A program made the translations under genes and the position numbers. Below, piece by piece: positions 29,480 to 40,500 of a DNA stretch of 64,000 nucleotides; the stretch's first letter is position 1, and every line of letters begins with the position of its first letter. The DNA is taken from positions 58,113,501 to 58,177,500 of the forward strand of contig NC_088918.1 in assembly GCF_963576675.1 (NCBI RefSeq), given 5' to 3'. Below the pieces are notes generated by a model that was not told where the DNA came from, did no database searches, and was given only the letters and a program-made list of their open reading frames with translations. The DNA comes from Euphorbia lathyris (Eukaryota > Streptophyta > Magnoliopsida > Malpighiales > Euphorbiaceae).

Positions 29480-30011
29480 GGAGAAGGAACTCTAAGTTAG
29501 AAACTAGAGAGTTAGAAGTTAACTCTAAGTTAGAAACTAGAGAGTTAGAAGTTAGGAAGAAGAATCTTTATGCCTTGTCCTTATCCTTTTTTTTTAAAAA
29601 ATTCAATATGCCTAACTTCTGTTATTTTTGGAATATTTGCATCACTATTTAACTATTAGTTATCCGTCCTTCAAATGCTAAGTATTATATGAAATGCATG
29701 CTGCGTATAAAAATTAATGTTTGAACTTGTCTAATATAAACCATTGAACAAATAAATTACTCAGCGCTCTGTCACTATACATTACTTCCGCTGAATACTG
29801 AGTAAAATAGAATATGTCCCATAAGCTGACCTATACCTGAAAACTGATCTTAGACTTATTCAATTAAACCTTAGAATGTTTAGAATAAAATTAAGTCAGT
29901 AGCTCAGCCCTTACGGGGGAGTTCACTTAATTAAAAAGGTCAACTATCATGGGGGAGCTCAAAGCTGAGTTCCTTGCTGATTAGTTTTGCCAACATCAAA
30001 ATGGGGGAGTT
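29480..30011 (+). other. 3' untranslated part and purine tract of the SIRE-like Copia
   Basis: A ~35-bp direct repeat (GGAACTCTAAGTTAGAAACTAGAG-like, split across 29488-29560) occurs twice in tandem. Further on are repeated GGGGGAG purine words (29917, 29950, 30003); the last adjoins the 3' LTR as the plus-strand primer tract. Confidence 0.6.
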
Positions 30012-30885
30012 TGTTGAAACACCTTTCCACAGGATTTTGATTTGACAAAATTAATTAAGTGAAATTAAATATTCTACAACACACTAAGTTTAAAAGCTTT
30101 GATTTATTGTTACTAATGTGTTTGTTCAATGTTGAGTTTATAATTTATTATAAGATATAAAGATCATAAGGCTCAAGCCCTATATGGAAGTCAAAGCCCA
30201 AGTCAAACAAGCCCAAGATCACTCAGCCCGCGTATCTCCAAAACGCTGCCGTTGAAGTAATGAAACGCATGATGAGCAAAGAAGGATCGAGAAGATCCAC
30301 GTAGACAACTTCGGTATGAAGCTGCTGAGCTGTCTCGACAAAACGTATAAGACAGCCGCTGACCACAAGCCAGCTTCCAGACAAAGTATTTCCTCTTTGA
30401 GTAAAGATCAGAAGACACATCAAGCTGTCTGGTTGACGTTACCCAAAATGGAGGAACATACTGTCACACTGACCGAAGAACAGAAGATGCTGGAATCTGA
30501 TTGGCTAAGAGAACTGCTGACAGACTGAGTGAAAATGACCTGTAGCCGTTTCCCTCCAACGGTTATTTCGAAATTCGAAATAACCAGAAGCTCTCACAGC
30601 CCTCTATAAATAGAGCATTCAGAATCCACATTCAACAGAGAACTTTGAGCAAAAGCCGTTACGCTGATCAAACATATACAAAAGTTCTCCATCAAAAGCA
30701 AAGCAAATTCTTACACTACAAGCTTATTCATTTGTGTAAAAGTCTAGAGTGATTGATCCTCAATCATCTAAGGTGTTCTAGCAATTGTTGTTTAGGACAA
30801 ATCTTAATCATTTCTAGGAATAGAAAGGAGAGGCTGAGTACTCGGTTTTAAGTACTCAGCAGAGAGATTAGGATTGAGTAGAAGT
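30012..30885 (+). repeat. Truncated 3' LTR of the SIRE-like Copia
   Basis: Matches 21035-21907 nearly base for base, then stops at GATTGAGTAGAAGT and passes straight into the outer Copia protease region. About 477 bp of LTR are missing, together with part of the outer element. Confidence 0.92.
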
Positions 30886-32190
30886 CGGATTTGCCGTCAT
30901 GTGATTTGTTGCTCCTGTTTCAGGATACCACGGCTGATTAGGACCCATGAATGGATTTGGTGGTTGTTGCCATGCCATGTGTGCTTGTGGTCCAGGATTG
31001 TAGTTTGATCTTGAATTGTTCTTTGGTCTTTTGCACTTGTCAGCCCAGTGGCTTGGATCACCACAGTTGTAGCGCTTGCCACTCTTCTCTTCTTTGGATT
31101 CTGCTTCTTTGATTGATTTGTTTCCATGGTGGATACATTAGTCTCCCGGTGTGCTGATGTACCATCGGGTTGAAGCAGAGTAGTCTTTCTGGTTGATTGA
31201 ATCATGCCTTCAACTGTTTTCAAACTGTGCAAGATCTCCTGATAGTTGATGTTTGTACCGCGCTGAGTGACAAGATTTTGGACGGTAGAGCGATACTCTT
31301 CTCCCAAACCCTTGTAAAGAACTGACGGTAGTAGATGTCGAGGGTAAGGGTTCCCCGAGGCAGCCAGATCATCAAGAATGGACTTCACTTTTTGCATATA
31401 CGTAGTAACTGACATTCCCCCTTGCTCAAGCTCATGCAGTTCAACTCCCATCTGAAACTGCTTACCACCTGTAATAAGCCCGTAGGCATCTTCCAAAGCT
31501 ACCCAAATATCATGTGAGTATTTGAGATAAGCAATATCAAGAAACACCTCTTCGGTGATTGAATTTAGGAGCAAAGTCCTAACCACATTTTCTACATCAT
31601 CCCATTGGGAAAAAGATGGATTTACGATGAAATCCGCAGCAGATGTCACAAAACCTGTTCTAGAAATAAATTTGGGTGGAGGAGGTGTTGAACTAAGAAT
31701 GTGGGAAAGAAGATGATAGGTTTGAAGGGTAAGATTCCATGGACATTCTCCATGCTTTTGTAGTTGTGAGGGGTTAATTTGATGTTAATGGTAATATTTG
31801 TGGGTGGTTGTCTTAGTTGATCGACATGAGTAGAAACAGGTTCTGGATGGACAGAATTTGGTAAAATAGTGGTATTTGAGGGAGGAATAAAATTAGGTCG
31901 AAAATTGTTTGAAGGTGCATCGACAGTGTTGTGATACGAATTATAGAAAAAAGATGGGGCTGGATCATGGGTTAATTGAGTATTATACCCAAATGGTGAA
32001 GTATTGGATTCAGAAATTACCTGACGGTTGTTACTGGCTTCGGCTGCCTGATAGGCGGCTAGGGCAGCGAGAACTGATGGAGAAAATAGGGTTTGAGTGG
32101 CCGAGGGTTGTTGGGATTGGATTGGTGATTTCTGAACCGGAAGTTGATGATTTTGTGGGGGCCGAACAGCCGCCTGATATGCGGAAGTTG
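30886..32190 (-). pseudogene. Outer Copia gag and start of protease
   Basis: The minus strand starts near the primer site with MVSVVSTSAYQAA, a Gln/Pro-rich N-terminus, then LTPHNY. A frame change follows near 31650, then SQWDDVENVVRTLLLNS, LKYSHDIWVALEDAYG and LHELEQGGMSVTTYMQKVK, which is the Copia gag domain. A knuckle remnant YNCGDPSHWADKC has Arg where the first Cys belongs. After another frame change the protease start reads QPWYPETGATNHMTANP (Glu-Thr-Gly where Asp-Thr-Gly is usual). It stops abruptly at 30886 against the truncated LTR. Confidence 0.88.
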
Positions 32191-32192
32191 AT

Positions 32193-32205
32193 ACTACTGA
32201 TACCA
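32193..32205 (-). other. Primer-binding site of the outer Copia
   Basis: On the minus strand TGGTATCAGTAG follows the 5' LTR directly. It matches the initiator-tRNA-Met site in its first nine bases and has drifted after that. Confidence 0.75.
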
Positions 32206-32451
32206 TGTTGAATGTATAGTTTGATATACGGGAGTATTATGGAGCTAGAGAGAGATAAGTAATAACGCAATAATGGTTTGAATCACCTTAGTGATTATGG
32301 CTCAGATGCCTTGTATTTATAGTGAGCTAATAGTAGTTTGTATAGGAATACAATACACAAGTATAATCGTATTGAAACTAGCTAGGGTTATAGACAAATT
32401 GAAACTCTAACTAGATAAGAATACAATACAATAGGAACATTATCTCTGACA
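32206..32451 (-). repeat. 5' LTR of the outer Copia
   Basis: 246 bp, partner of 14767-15025. Minus-strand reading starts TGTCAGAGATAATG and ends CATTCAACA before the primer site. Confidence 0.92.
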
Positions 32452-32456
32452 CATTA
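32452..32456. repeat. Right target-site duplication of the outer Copia (CATTA)
   Basis: Identical to 14762-14766. Confidence 0.9.
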
Positions 32457-32870
32457 GACTTTACCAATAGAAATGTGATATGTACACACTTTTTCTCTTT
32501 ACACCGACCATATCCAATGAAGTGATATGGTTTTTTTTCCATTAGTTCCGTTCATTGGATCCGATCCATTATAGAAGTTCTCGGAAGGAGAGACCTCAAA
32601 GCCGTTTTAATGGAATCTGATTCACATACTTGTTCAAGCGTTTCAGTGTCAAGATGATTCAGATTCATTGTTTAGTTTAGTTGTTAATAATTATAAACTC
32701 CGCCTTACAGAGTTAAGGAATATATTACAACAAATCAATCCACTCATATCTTAACTGGAGCAGCAGTTGATTCTTTGTCTGTCTAATAGTGGGAATGAAA
32801 TTCTATCCACCTCAATTTCTTTGTAATAGTATGATGCAAGATCTTTAATAAAAGCTTTTTTAAAGAAAAA
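32457..32870 (+). pseudogene. LINE RNase H relic, right part
   Basis: Frames read LKAVLMESDSHTCSSVSV (family pattern 'ESDS' of LINE RNase H), then NNYKLRLTELRNILQQI and LCLSNSGNEI, as at the end of plant LINE ORF2. Together with 14400-14761 it indicates that the outer Copia landed in a LINE. The middle part is poorly conserved. Confidence 0.5.
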
Positions 32871-34040
32871 ATAAAGTAAAAACGTTGTTGGGCTAAAGTC
32901 GGCATATTGGCTTGGGCTGCATCTGTTTATGCGATATATGTAATTGCTCTCACCTTTTGTGGGAGGTTTTGTCCTAGGACGGATACAGGGAGGGGGTCCG
33001 GTCATTCCAACTGTCGGAACCACCATGATTAGAAATAGTTTTGGCCTTCTGTTTCCGAAAAATTTGAGACTGTGGTGGTTCTAATTCCGTGTCTCCAAGA
33101 AAATTTGATGGATGCTGAATTCGCATCTCCAAAATTGGCATAGGTCTTTCTAAATCTAAAATTTTAATTTTTTTTTTTTTTTGCTTATTAGGATCTCTTT
33201 AAATCCAAAATTCTAATTTTTTTTTTGTCCTGTTATGTCATCTCTAGATCCAAATTTTTTAATTTTTTTATGTGTTAGGTGATTTTTAAATTCAAATTTC
33301 TAAATTATTTTGGCTATTAGGTCCTCTATCCGATTTTTTCTATTAGTCATGGTTTTTTTACATGTTAAAAATCTTAAATACAATATAATTTAATTTTGAG
33401 AAGTTTTGAATTGGTACTTAAAATTGGTTCTTGACCGCTCAGATTATAACACGTATATATACGAAATTTTTGAACAAGTTCGATTTAGCAAAAAAAAAAA
33501 CACACGCATGTGTAAAATTGGCCCGTAAATGAGTCGAGCTTCTCATGAGCGATTCAAAGTTCAGTTTGATAAAAGTTTGATCGTGTTCGGCTTGATTTAT
33601 AAACGAATTGAGCTTCGGCACCGCAAAGCTCAGTTCGAAAGCTCACGATCATGTTCGATTATAGGTTCATAAACAAATTCATGAGTAAAATCGATTATAA
33701 TGTTCATAATCACGCTTGTGAACAAGTTTTGTTCGATTCTTTTATTAATAATAATATTTGTATAAATGGAAATATAAAACAACGTAATTTTGTGTAAAAT
33801 TTAGATTTACAGATTTCAAAACTATATAGTTTTGTGTTAGAGAAATTTCGAATCAATATAATTAATGAACATAATTTATGAGTTGTTCACGATCGAAGTT
33901 TATGAACTAAATTAACGAGATGTGTTGTGAGCAAAGTTCGGGAACGAACTCGCAAGCAGCTCATGACCAATTTACGAATAAAATACTAAACTCGAATTCG
34001 GCTCGATTACAGCCCTAATCTTAGTTAGGACTGTGTTTTG
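32871..34040. other. Intergenic sequence with dispersed-repeat character
   Basis: 33130-33330 shows a degenerate ~60-bp repeat (TTAGGTCATCT..TAAATCCAAAATTCTAATTTTTTT). 33430-34020 has many GTTCG/TCATGA/GAACAAGTTCG words in both orientations, like non-coding ends of a plant DNA transposon. No gene is visible. Confidence 0.35.
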
Positions 34041-34055
34041 ATCTATGAAGCACCG

Positions 34056-34222
34056 ACTCGGGTGCGGACACGGCAAACGACATTTTTAGAAAATATGCGA
34101 CACGGGTGCGGCGGGACACGGCAAACGATATTTTTAGAAAATATGCGATACGGATGCGGCGGGACACGGCAAACGATATTTTTAGAAAATATGCGACACG
34201 GGTGCGGCGGGACACGGCAAAT
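34056..34222 (+). repeat. 48-bp tandem repeat, about 3.5 copies
   Basis: The core ATTTTTAGAAAATATGCGA recurs with starts near 34082, 34130 and 34178, separated by GACACGGGTGCGGCGGGACACGG-type spacers. Because 48 is a multiple of 3, both strands give repetitive open frames of no meaning. Confidence 0.85.
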
Positions 34223-34433
34223 TTTATATAAGTAACAGGGCCGACTACAATATTTTAGAGGCTCTAAGTAGGGCCGGTCCTGGCATTTTTATGGACTTTA
34301 GGCGAAAAAAGAGATAAATAATCTCTTAATAAAAAAATTATACTTAAAAGTTTAAAATAGAAATTTAGACCTATTTTAGACTTAACATATCATATTATTT
34401 AATCATTTTCTAGGTATGAATGAGTATTATAAG

Positions 34434-35109
34434 CAAGGGCGGAACCAAGGGGGGGTTAGTGGGGGCTCGAGCCCCGGCAGGCGACCGGAGAATTGAGAAA
34501 AAAAAATTAGTAATAGTGTCCGATAATATTTTGGAGAGAATTATATTGACTTTATGTAGTATTATTTCAATATTTAAAGATAGATGAGATGGTTAAAGAT
34601 GCTTACTTATATTTTAGAGGTCCTATGTTCAACTCCTTTCAACTTTATTTTCTTTTAAAAAGTTTTTATTTATTTTTATTTTATTTTTCAATAATTATAA
34701 AAACAAGTTACCATTATTAATTAATTTAAATGGACTCTTTATTTCCTACCAAAAAAATGGACTCTTTATTTTTTATTTTGATAACACTTTTGACTTCATT
34801 CTTAATATGTCTTTACCATTAAAAAAAAAAAAGTAGACATTTATTATTCATTTTATTATGTCTTTACCATTAAAAAAAATAAACATGTTTAATTTTCTAT
34901 TAGTTCAATGCTAGTTTCTAAAAAATGATAATATTTTTACAGTTTTAATGCGTTGGAGGCTAAAAAAAAATTTGTCCAGCCCTAACGGGCTGGACTTTGA
35001 AAATTTACCGTCAACCGCACAGTTAATTTCGATTTTTTTTGACGTTTTGAAATTTTTTTTACTAATATGTTTGAGCCCCGGGTCATTCGGGATCTGGGTT
35101 CCGCCACTG
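34434..35109. mobile_element. Non-autonomous hAT MITE
   Basis: Terminal inverted repeats CAAGGGCGGAACC and (reverse complement of right end) CAGTGGCGGAACC, a classic plant hAT end. Flanked by ATTATAAG (34426-34433) and ATTATACG (35110-35117), an 8-bp target duplication with one mismatch. No transposase. Confidence 0.8.
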
Positions 35110-35365
35110 ATTATACGTACATTTTAAAAAAATTACTATATATACAGTAAAAAAACAATTTCAGTCTCACCATAAAATATAAAGAACCACTCATTTGTCA
35201 AATTTCGTAATTGAACCATAGGTTTTAAAAGATTAAAAAAACTCTAAATTTTTACATATTTTCACCATTAGCCGAATCTCACAGTATACCACGAGTCTCT
35301 ACTGTGTCACTGCCGAGTCCCATTCGAGTCTCCGAGTCCAGCGGGTCCGTTCTTCATGGGTTTTG

Positions 35366-36012
35366 ATTGTATTGGTTGGTTGTTTCTGTGTTGCTGCAAT
35401 AAAAATAAAAAATTTATCTAAAAATGTCTATATATACATATATATCTTGGAAGAAGTAAAAAACAGTATAAAATTCACTTACCGATTAAAAGAAGAATAG
35501 TGAAGATATTTATAATTGATTACTAATTTGAGAAAAGTGGCAGATAGTATATGTATAAAAAAGACAAATGAAAATAGAAAAGATCAGAATAGGTGGGTAC
35601 CCCTGAAAGAGTCATTATCTTATAGTTCTAGATATGAATCTCCGGCTGAGGAGAAACGGTAAACGAGAACCATAAAATATAAAGAACCGCTCATTTCTTA
35701 TCTGCTGAATGGGAATGGGAGGAGCTCAAATCAAAAGAGAAAAGTTTTACCGAATTAATATAAAATAAAGAAGAATGGTAGTTGCAAGCAAAACAATTGG
35801 CAACTCAACCCACATGTCTAAATCCTAATATAAGATTATAATTTTCATACCATATTGATTGCTTCCACGTTAATTCTCCAACTTTCTCTCCCATTTTATA
35901 TATATATAATTGAATACAAAAAATAATAGTATGTTGGAAATTTTGTTAATATAAAGTGTTGCATATTGTTTAGTATATATGTTAATTAAGTTTAAATATA
36001 TTTATCAGTGTT
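35366..36012. other. Intergenic AT-rich sequence
   Basis: A ~30-bp word CATAAAATATAAAGAACC(A/G)CTCATTT occurs at about 35170 and again at about 35670. Otherwise nothing recognisable. Confidence 0.4.
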
Positions 36013-36013
36013 A

Positions 36014-36029
36014 AACAATCTACTTTACC
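36014..36029. repeat. Left target-site duplication of the LINE
   Basis: AACAATCTACTTTACC recurs with one mismatch (AACAATCTATTTTACC) at 41641-41656, right after the LINE's 3' A-run. Confidence 0.85.
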
Positions 36030-36187
36030 ATAAATTATCATTTTGGATATTGATCGAGTGCCCTAATATGAGGAAGTGATACCCTGCGGCGGCACCTTAA
36101 CGCAGCTAGGGTTACCGGCCGTTTTTCTGGTTTTTTCTTTCCGGCAACTGTCCGGAGTGCGATAACTTTGCAGTATGACTGCGCAAG

Positions 36188-37585
36188 ATGGTTGAGGGGA
36201 TTGAAAAACAATGGAGTAAGATGAAACTGACTGATGTGGAAGAAGAAACAATCTCGATTGAGAGCGAGGTTGATGGTCGGCGTGTGGATAACACTAAGAA
36301 GATTGTCGGTAGATTAATATCGTCGAAACCTCCGAACATCAGAGCCATGGCAAACGCTTTCAACGTTGTGTGGAGAACTCAGAAGGGGTTCAAAATCAAC
36401 GAAAGTGGCGATGGCCTCTTCGTAATCGAATTCCAATCTACAAAGGATAAAGAGAAGGTACTAACTGAATCACCATGGCACTATGATAGGCACTTGGTCA
36501 TTCTAGCTGATATAGAGGGAGTCTCTCAAATATCGAAGCTTGATCTAAACACATGCGAATTCTGGATTCGTATGATTGACATCCCATTGGAATGGAGAAC
36601 CGCTGGCTTAATTGCAAAATTGGCAGGAAGAGTGGGAGATGTGGTTGACATAGACGAGAATAATATGGAGATGACAGCGAAGTACGTACGGGTGCGGGTC
36701 CGTTTAAACATAACAAAATCGCTTATCCGGGGTATAAAGGTACAACATACAAAAAATGAGATAATATGGATCTCTCTGAAGTACGAGAAGCTACCAAACT
36801 TCTGTTACCGATGTGGCGTAATCGGACATGTATTTGAGGACTGTGAGACGGAAAGGGAGTCAGAGGAAATGGAAGAATGGCCGTATGATCCGAGTATGCG
36901 AGCTACGCCGTCCAGAATCCGGGTCTATAACTGTGGCTTCCAAGAACGAAGACAACATGAACCGATGAAAAACCGCAACGCTGCTCGGAAACTCTTTGAG
37001 GAGGAATCCGAAGGAAGCACAACTAGAAGTGCAGAAGTTGGGGCGCAGTTACTGAAAACGGTCAGGGAAGAAGAAGCACAGTATCCTAACCCTAGCGGAT
37101 CGAGGGGTGATTATGTGGGTAGCAAAGGGCTTGAGAGTAAGGGGTCTGAATCGTGTGGGGAAGAATTGGGAGATGAGTTGATGACCCGAGAGTCGATGGA
37201 AACGGATATTGTGCAGCACCATACTGATATGATTTTGCAGCAGTCAGACAAAGCCAGTGAGGCGCAAGCAAAAGGCAAAGGGAAAGTGTCACCCAAACCA
37301 CAGCAAAAAAGATTCAAATACAAACAAGCTGCCAGGCAAATTAACAGAGAGCCAAAGGAGGGGGGAAATGTCAATTTTGTGGAAGAATTACAAAAGAGGA
37401 AAAGAGATAGCATGTCCGATAGCATGGATACTGAAAGAGTAATGAGAATGAAAAAAGCTAAAAGTGATCTGAGAGACCAGAGGGTGGGAGCCGTTGATCG
37501 GGCCCACCCTACACTAAGAAAATTCTCAGTTGGAATGTTCAAGGGATGGGCAATCCTTGGACGTTCCGTGCACTACAACGATTGA
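36188..37585 (+). CDS. LINE ORF1 (DUF4283-type nucleic-acid-binding protein), 465 aa
   Basis: The RNA-binding/chaperone protein of plant L1 elements. Residues about 40-120 match the DUF4283 fold (RLISSKPPNIRAMANAF, then FKINESGDGLFVIEFQS and ESPWHYDRHLVIL). FWIRMIDIPLEWRT and a CCHC knuckle CYRCGVIGHVFEDC (about 206-219) follow. The C-terminal half is acidic/basic and low in complexity, as usual. The frame is intact from the ATG at 36188 and overlaps the beginning of ORF2 in another register by at least 40 nt. Confidence 0.9.
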   Translation: MVEGIEKQWSKMKLTDVEEETISIESEVDGRRVDNTKKIVGRLISSKPPNIRAMANAFNVVWRTQKGFKINESGDGLFVIEFQSTKDKEKVLTESPWHYDRHLVILADIEGVSQISKLDLNTCEFWIRMIDIPLEWRTAGLIAKLAGRVGDVVDIDENNMEMTAKYVRVRVRLNITKSLIRGIKVQHTKNEIIWISLKYEKLPNFCYRCGVIGHVFEDCETERESEEMEEWPYDPSMRATPSRIRVYNCGFQERRQHEPMKNRNAARKLFEEESEGSTTRSAEVGAQLLKTVREEEAQYPNPSGSRGDYVGSKGLESKGSESCGEELGDELMTRESMETDIVQHHTDMILQQSDKASEAQAKGKGKVSPKPQQKRFKYKQAARQINREPKEGGNVNFVEELQKRKRDSMSDSMDTERVMRMKKAKSDLRDQRVGAVDRAHPTLRKFSVGMFKGWAILGRSVHYND

Positions 37586-40500
37586 TTAACGGAAATTGCC
37601 CAGACGTGTTCTTTCTTATGGAAACTAGAATGAGGAAGAATGATTGCAGTAAGTTTTATCATTGCTTTAGAAACTTTAATTTTTTTGTCATTGATCCGGT
37701 GGGGCTCAGTGGCGGCCTTATACTGGGTTGGAATAAGGAAGTAGATTTACGTATTCTGAACTACTCAAACCATTGCTTTTATTTCACATTACATTTGAAT
37801 CAATTGAGCTGGAGAAATCTAGCAATATATGGGTGGCCTGAAAAGCAAAACAAAAAGCTAACATGGGAATTGATTAATCACTTTGGGTCCTTGGATACTC
37901 TCCCGTTTGTCTGCTTTGGGGATTTTAATGAAATACTGTGGACCTCCGAGAAGAAAGGGGGTTTAATCCGTGACAGTTCTGAAATGCAGTGCTTCAACGA
38001 TTGCTTTGAGCAATGTAATTTGGTGGACATTAACAGTACAGGCTCATTATAGACTTGGCATAACAATCGGGCCGGAACAGATGCTATTTGGGAAAGGCTT
38101 GACAGGTTTGCTGCTACACCTGATTGGCTAACACTTTTCCCCAACCTCGAAATCAAAACGCTCCTGCGTTTGTCCTCGGATCATAATCCGTTGTTGCTCG
38201 ACACACATGGGTTATGTGGAGGATGGCGGCAACAACGACAGTTCCGTTTTGAGGCCTTTTGGGCAGCGGACAGTAGTTGTAAGGCGCTTATTGCTGTAAA
38301 ATGGGATGAAGCTGGTGGTTGTCGAGATGTTCAAAGCAAAATCCAAGTGGTATCCGAGGCTTTAGTGACATGGAACCGAGAGAAATTTGGGAATGTGAGG
38401 CACCGCTTGGAAATTGAAATACAGAAGCTCGAACTGATCCAGCGTCGGGCTGAGCTACAGGGGATTGAGGAATCTAAATGGAAGCAACGGGCTAGAATCG
38501 AGTGGCTTAAACTGGGCGACCAGAATACTTCTTTCTTCTATGCAAAGGCCTCTGCGAGGCGCCGGAATAATCTGATCAGACAGATCAAAAACGCAGAAGG
38601 AGTTTGGGTAGAGGGGGAAGTGGCGATTGAAGGAGTGGTAGTTCAATATTTCAATGACCTATTCTCAAGCTCGAATCCGGAAAACTTCGAACAGTTTGTG
38701 GGAGCTATCACCAACCTCTTATCACAGGAGCAGCAACAATCTCTGTCTCAGCAGTACTCAAGAGAGGAAGTCTACTTTGCACTTAAACAGATCAATCCAA
38801 CCAAAGCGCCAGGCCCTGACGGTATGTCAGCACTTTTCTTTCAAACCTATTGGAGTATTATTTGTGATGATATTGTTGATTTGGTGCTTAATATCCTTGA
38901 AACTGGAATTATGCCTGACAAGCTAAACCATACGCTAGTTGCTCTAATACCCAAAGTGAAAAATCCCACCTCTATGAAGGACATGCGTCCTATTGCACTA
39001 TGCAATGTCCTTTATAAACTCATATCCAAAGTGTTAGCCAACAGGCTAAAGAGTGTGCTCCCTAGTGTGATTCATGATACCCAATCTGCTTTTGTCCCCG
39101 GTCGTGTCATTACTGATAATTCCATTATTGGCTTCGAAGCCTTTCATAGTATGCAAACATTGATTAAGGGCAATAGAGGGAATTTTGCCCTGAAACTCGA
39201 TATGAGCAAAGCATATGACCGCATTGAATGGGTATTCCTGCAGAAATTCCTTGAACAAATGCTTTTCCCTCATCACTTTATAGCTCTAATCATGATGTGT
39301 ATCTCTTCTGTCTCCTTGTCTTATCTGATAAATGGTCAACCAAGAGGGTTTTTGAAGCCGAATAGAGGCTTACGTCAAGGGGATCCTATCTCCCCCTACC
39401 TGTTTATTATTTGTGCACAAGTGTTTTCAGCAAATATTAGAAAAGCGGAAGCTGAAAGGAGATTACATGGTGTTAAGTCTAGTTGTGATGGTCCTAGCAT
39501 ATCTCATTTGTTTTTTGCAGATGATTCGTTGATTTTTGGGAGAGCAAATGTAGCTGAGATTGGTGAAGTCCAGAGCATACTTGGAGAATATGAGAGGGTA
39601 TCAGGGCAGATGATAAATTTTGATAAGTCAGAGGTGTTCTACAGTTGCGGAGTTAGCTCCGAAAGGAAACTACTCCTTACCAACTTACTCAATGTGCGGG
39701 AAATTGGTGCTTTCCCTCGGTACCTGGGGCTGCCAACAATCATTGGAAGGTCAAGAAGAGAAGTTTTCTCTGCAATTAAGGAAAGGATTAATCGCAGACT
39801 GAGAGGATGGGAGGAACGCAAGCTATCAGCTAGAGGCAGAGAGGTACTTATCAAATCAGTCATACAATCCATACCTACTTATATTATGTCGTGTTTTCTG
39901 CTTCCAGACTACTTCTGTCAGGACATCCAGAGTTCAATTAGACGTTTTTGGTGGGGAGGCACCATTGGTAGGAAGCCGATCTACTGGCTAGCCTGGGATA
40001 TAGCATGCAAATCGAAATTTGAAGGAGGCCTAGGCTTTCGAAGTATGAGATCTTTTAATCTGGCCGTATTGTCAAAACAGTGTTGGCGAATTTTATGCAA
40101 TTCGGAGTCGTTATGTGCTAAAGTTCTGAAGGTGAAATACTTTCCCTTGAATAACTTTCTTGATGCACCGTTAAGTGTTGGTCCAAGCTACTTTTGGTGT
40201 GGTGTACTGTCCGCAAGGGAGGTTATCCGCAAAGGCTTATTTTGGCGGGTTGGCAATGGGCTAAATATAAACATCTGGTCAGATAGCTGGGTTCCATCGT
40301 TGAACGCGCACCGTCCGCTTATAGCCCTTGCTGCCCCGAGACCGGTTATGGTTCATGAACTAATTGACCACACGAATAGATGCTGGAACAGGGAAGTGCT
40401 CCAACGATTCTTCCAAAATGATGATATTGTTGAAATAGGCAAGATCAATATTAACTTCTGCCTTCCACCAGACAGACTTTATTGGGGATACACGGCATCA

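Larger units (their letters stand above)
21035..30885 (+). mobile_element. Nested SIRE-like Copia element with extra 3' ORF
   Basis: The 5' LTR is 21035-22384. It is followed by a TGGTATCAGAGC primer site, gag (22435-24201), pol (24207-27316), a separate 563-codon ORF (27788-29479), a purine tract ATGGGGGAG (30001-30009), and a 3' LTR (30012-30885) lacking its last ~477 bp. Overall order and the extra ORF after pol match the SIRE/Maximus lineage of Copia. The LTRs differ at about 12 sites in ~873 bp by eye (about 1.3%), so insertion was recent, yet gag and pol already carry stops. Confidence 0.93.
14767..32451 (-). mobile_element. Outer minus-strand Copia element, split by two later insertions
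   Basis: LTRs at 14767-15025 and 32206-32451 (both TGTTGAATG start, ACA end) are flanked by CATTA on each side. Read on the minus strand the order is 5' LTR, primer site, gag, protease start, integrase, RT, RNase H, purine tract, 3' LTR. A SIRE-like Copia (21035-30885) and a solo LTR (16744-19656) lie inside. Removing them leaves a ~5 kb element that still lacks roughly 100 codons around protease/pre-integrase. LTR divergence is about 4% plus indels by eye. All coding regions are broken. Confidence 0.92.
34044..35365. mobile_element. Probable DNA-transposon remnant with subterminal tandem repeats
   Basis: The left end (TATGAAGCACCGACTCGGG) is similar to the reverse complement of the right end (CATGAAGAACGGACCC then ACTCGG). 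The left side bears a 48-bp tandem array. A hAT-type MITE (34434-35109) sits inside. Termini are approximate. Confidence 0.4.

Noticed and set aside
34021..34235. Repetitive frames on both strands
   Set aside because: Artefact of a 48-bp tandem repeat whose length is a multiple of three.
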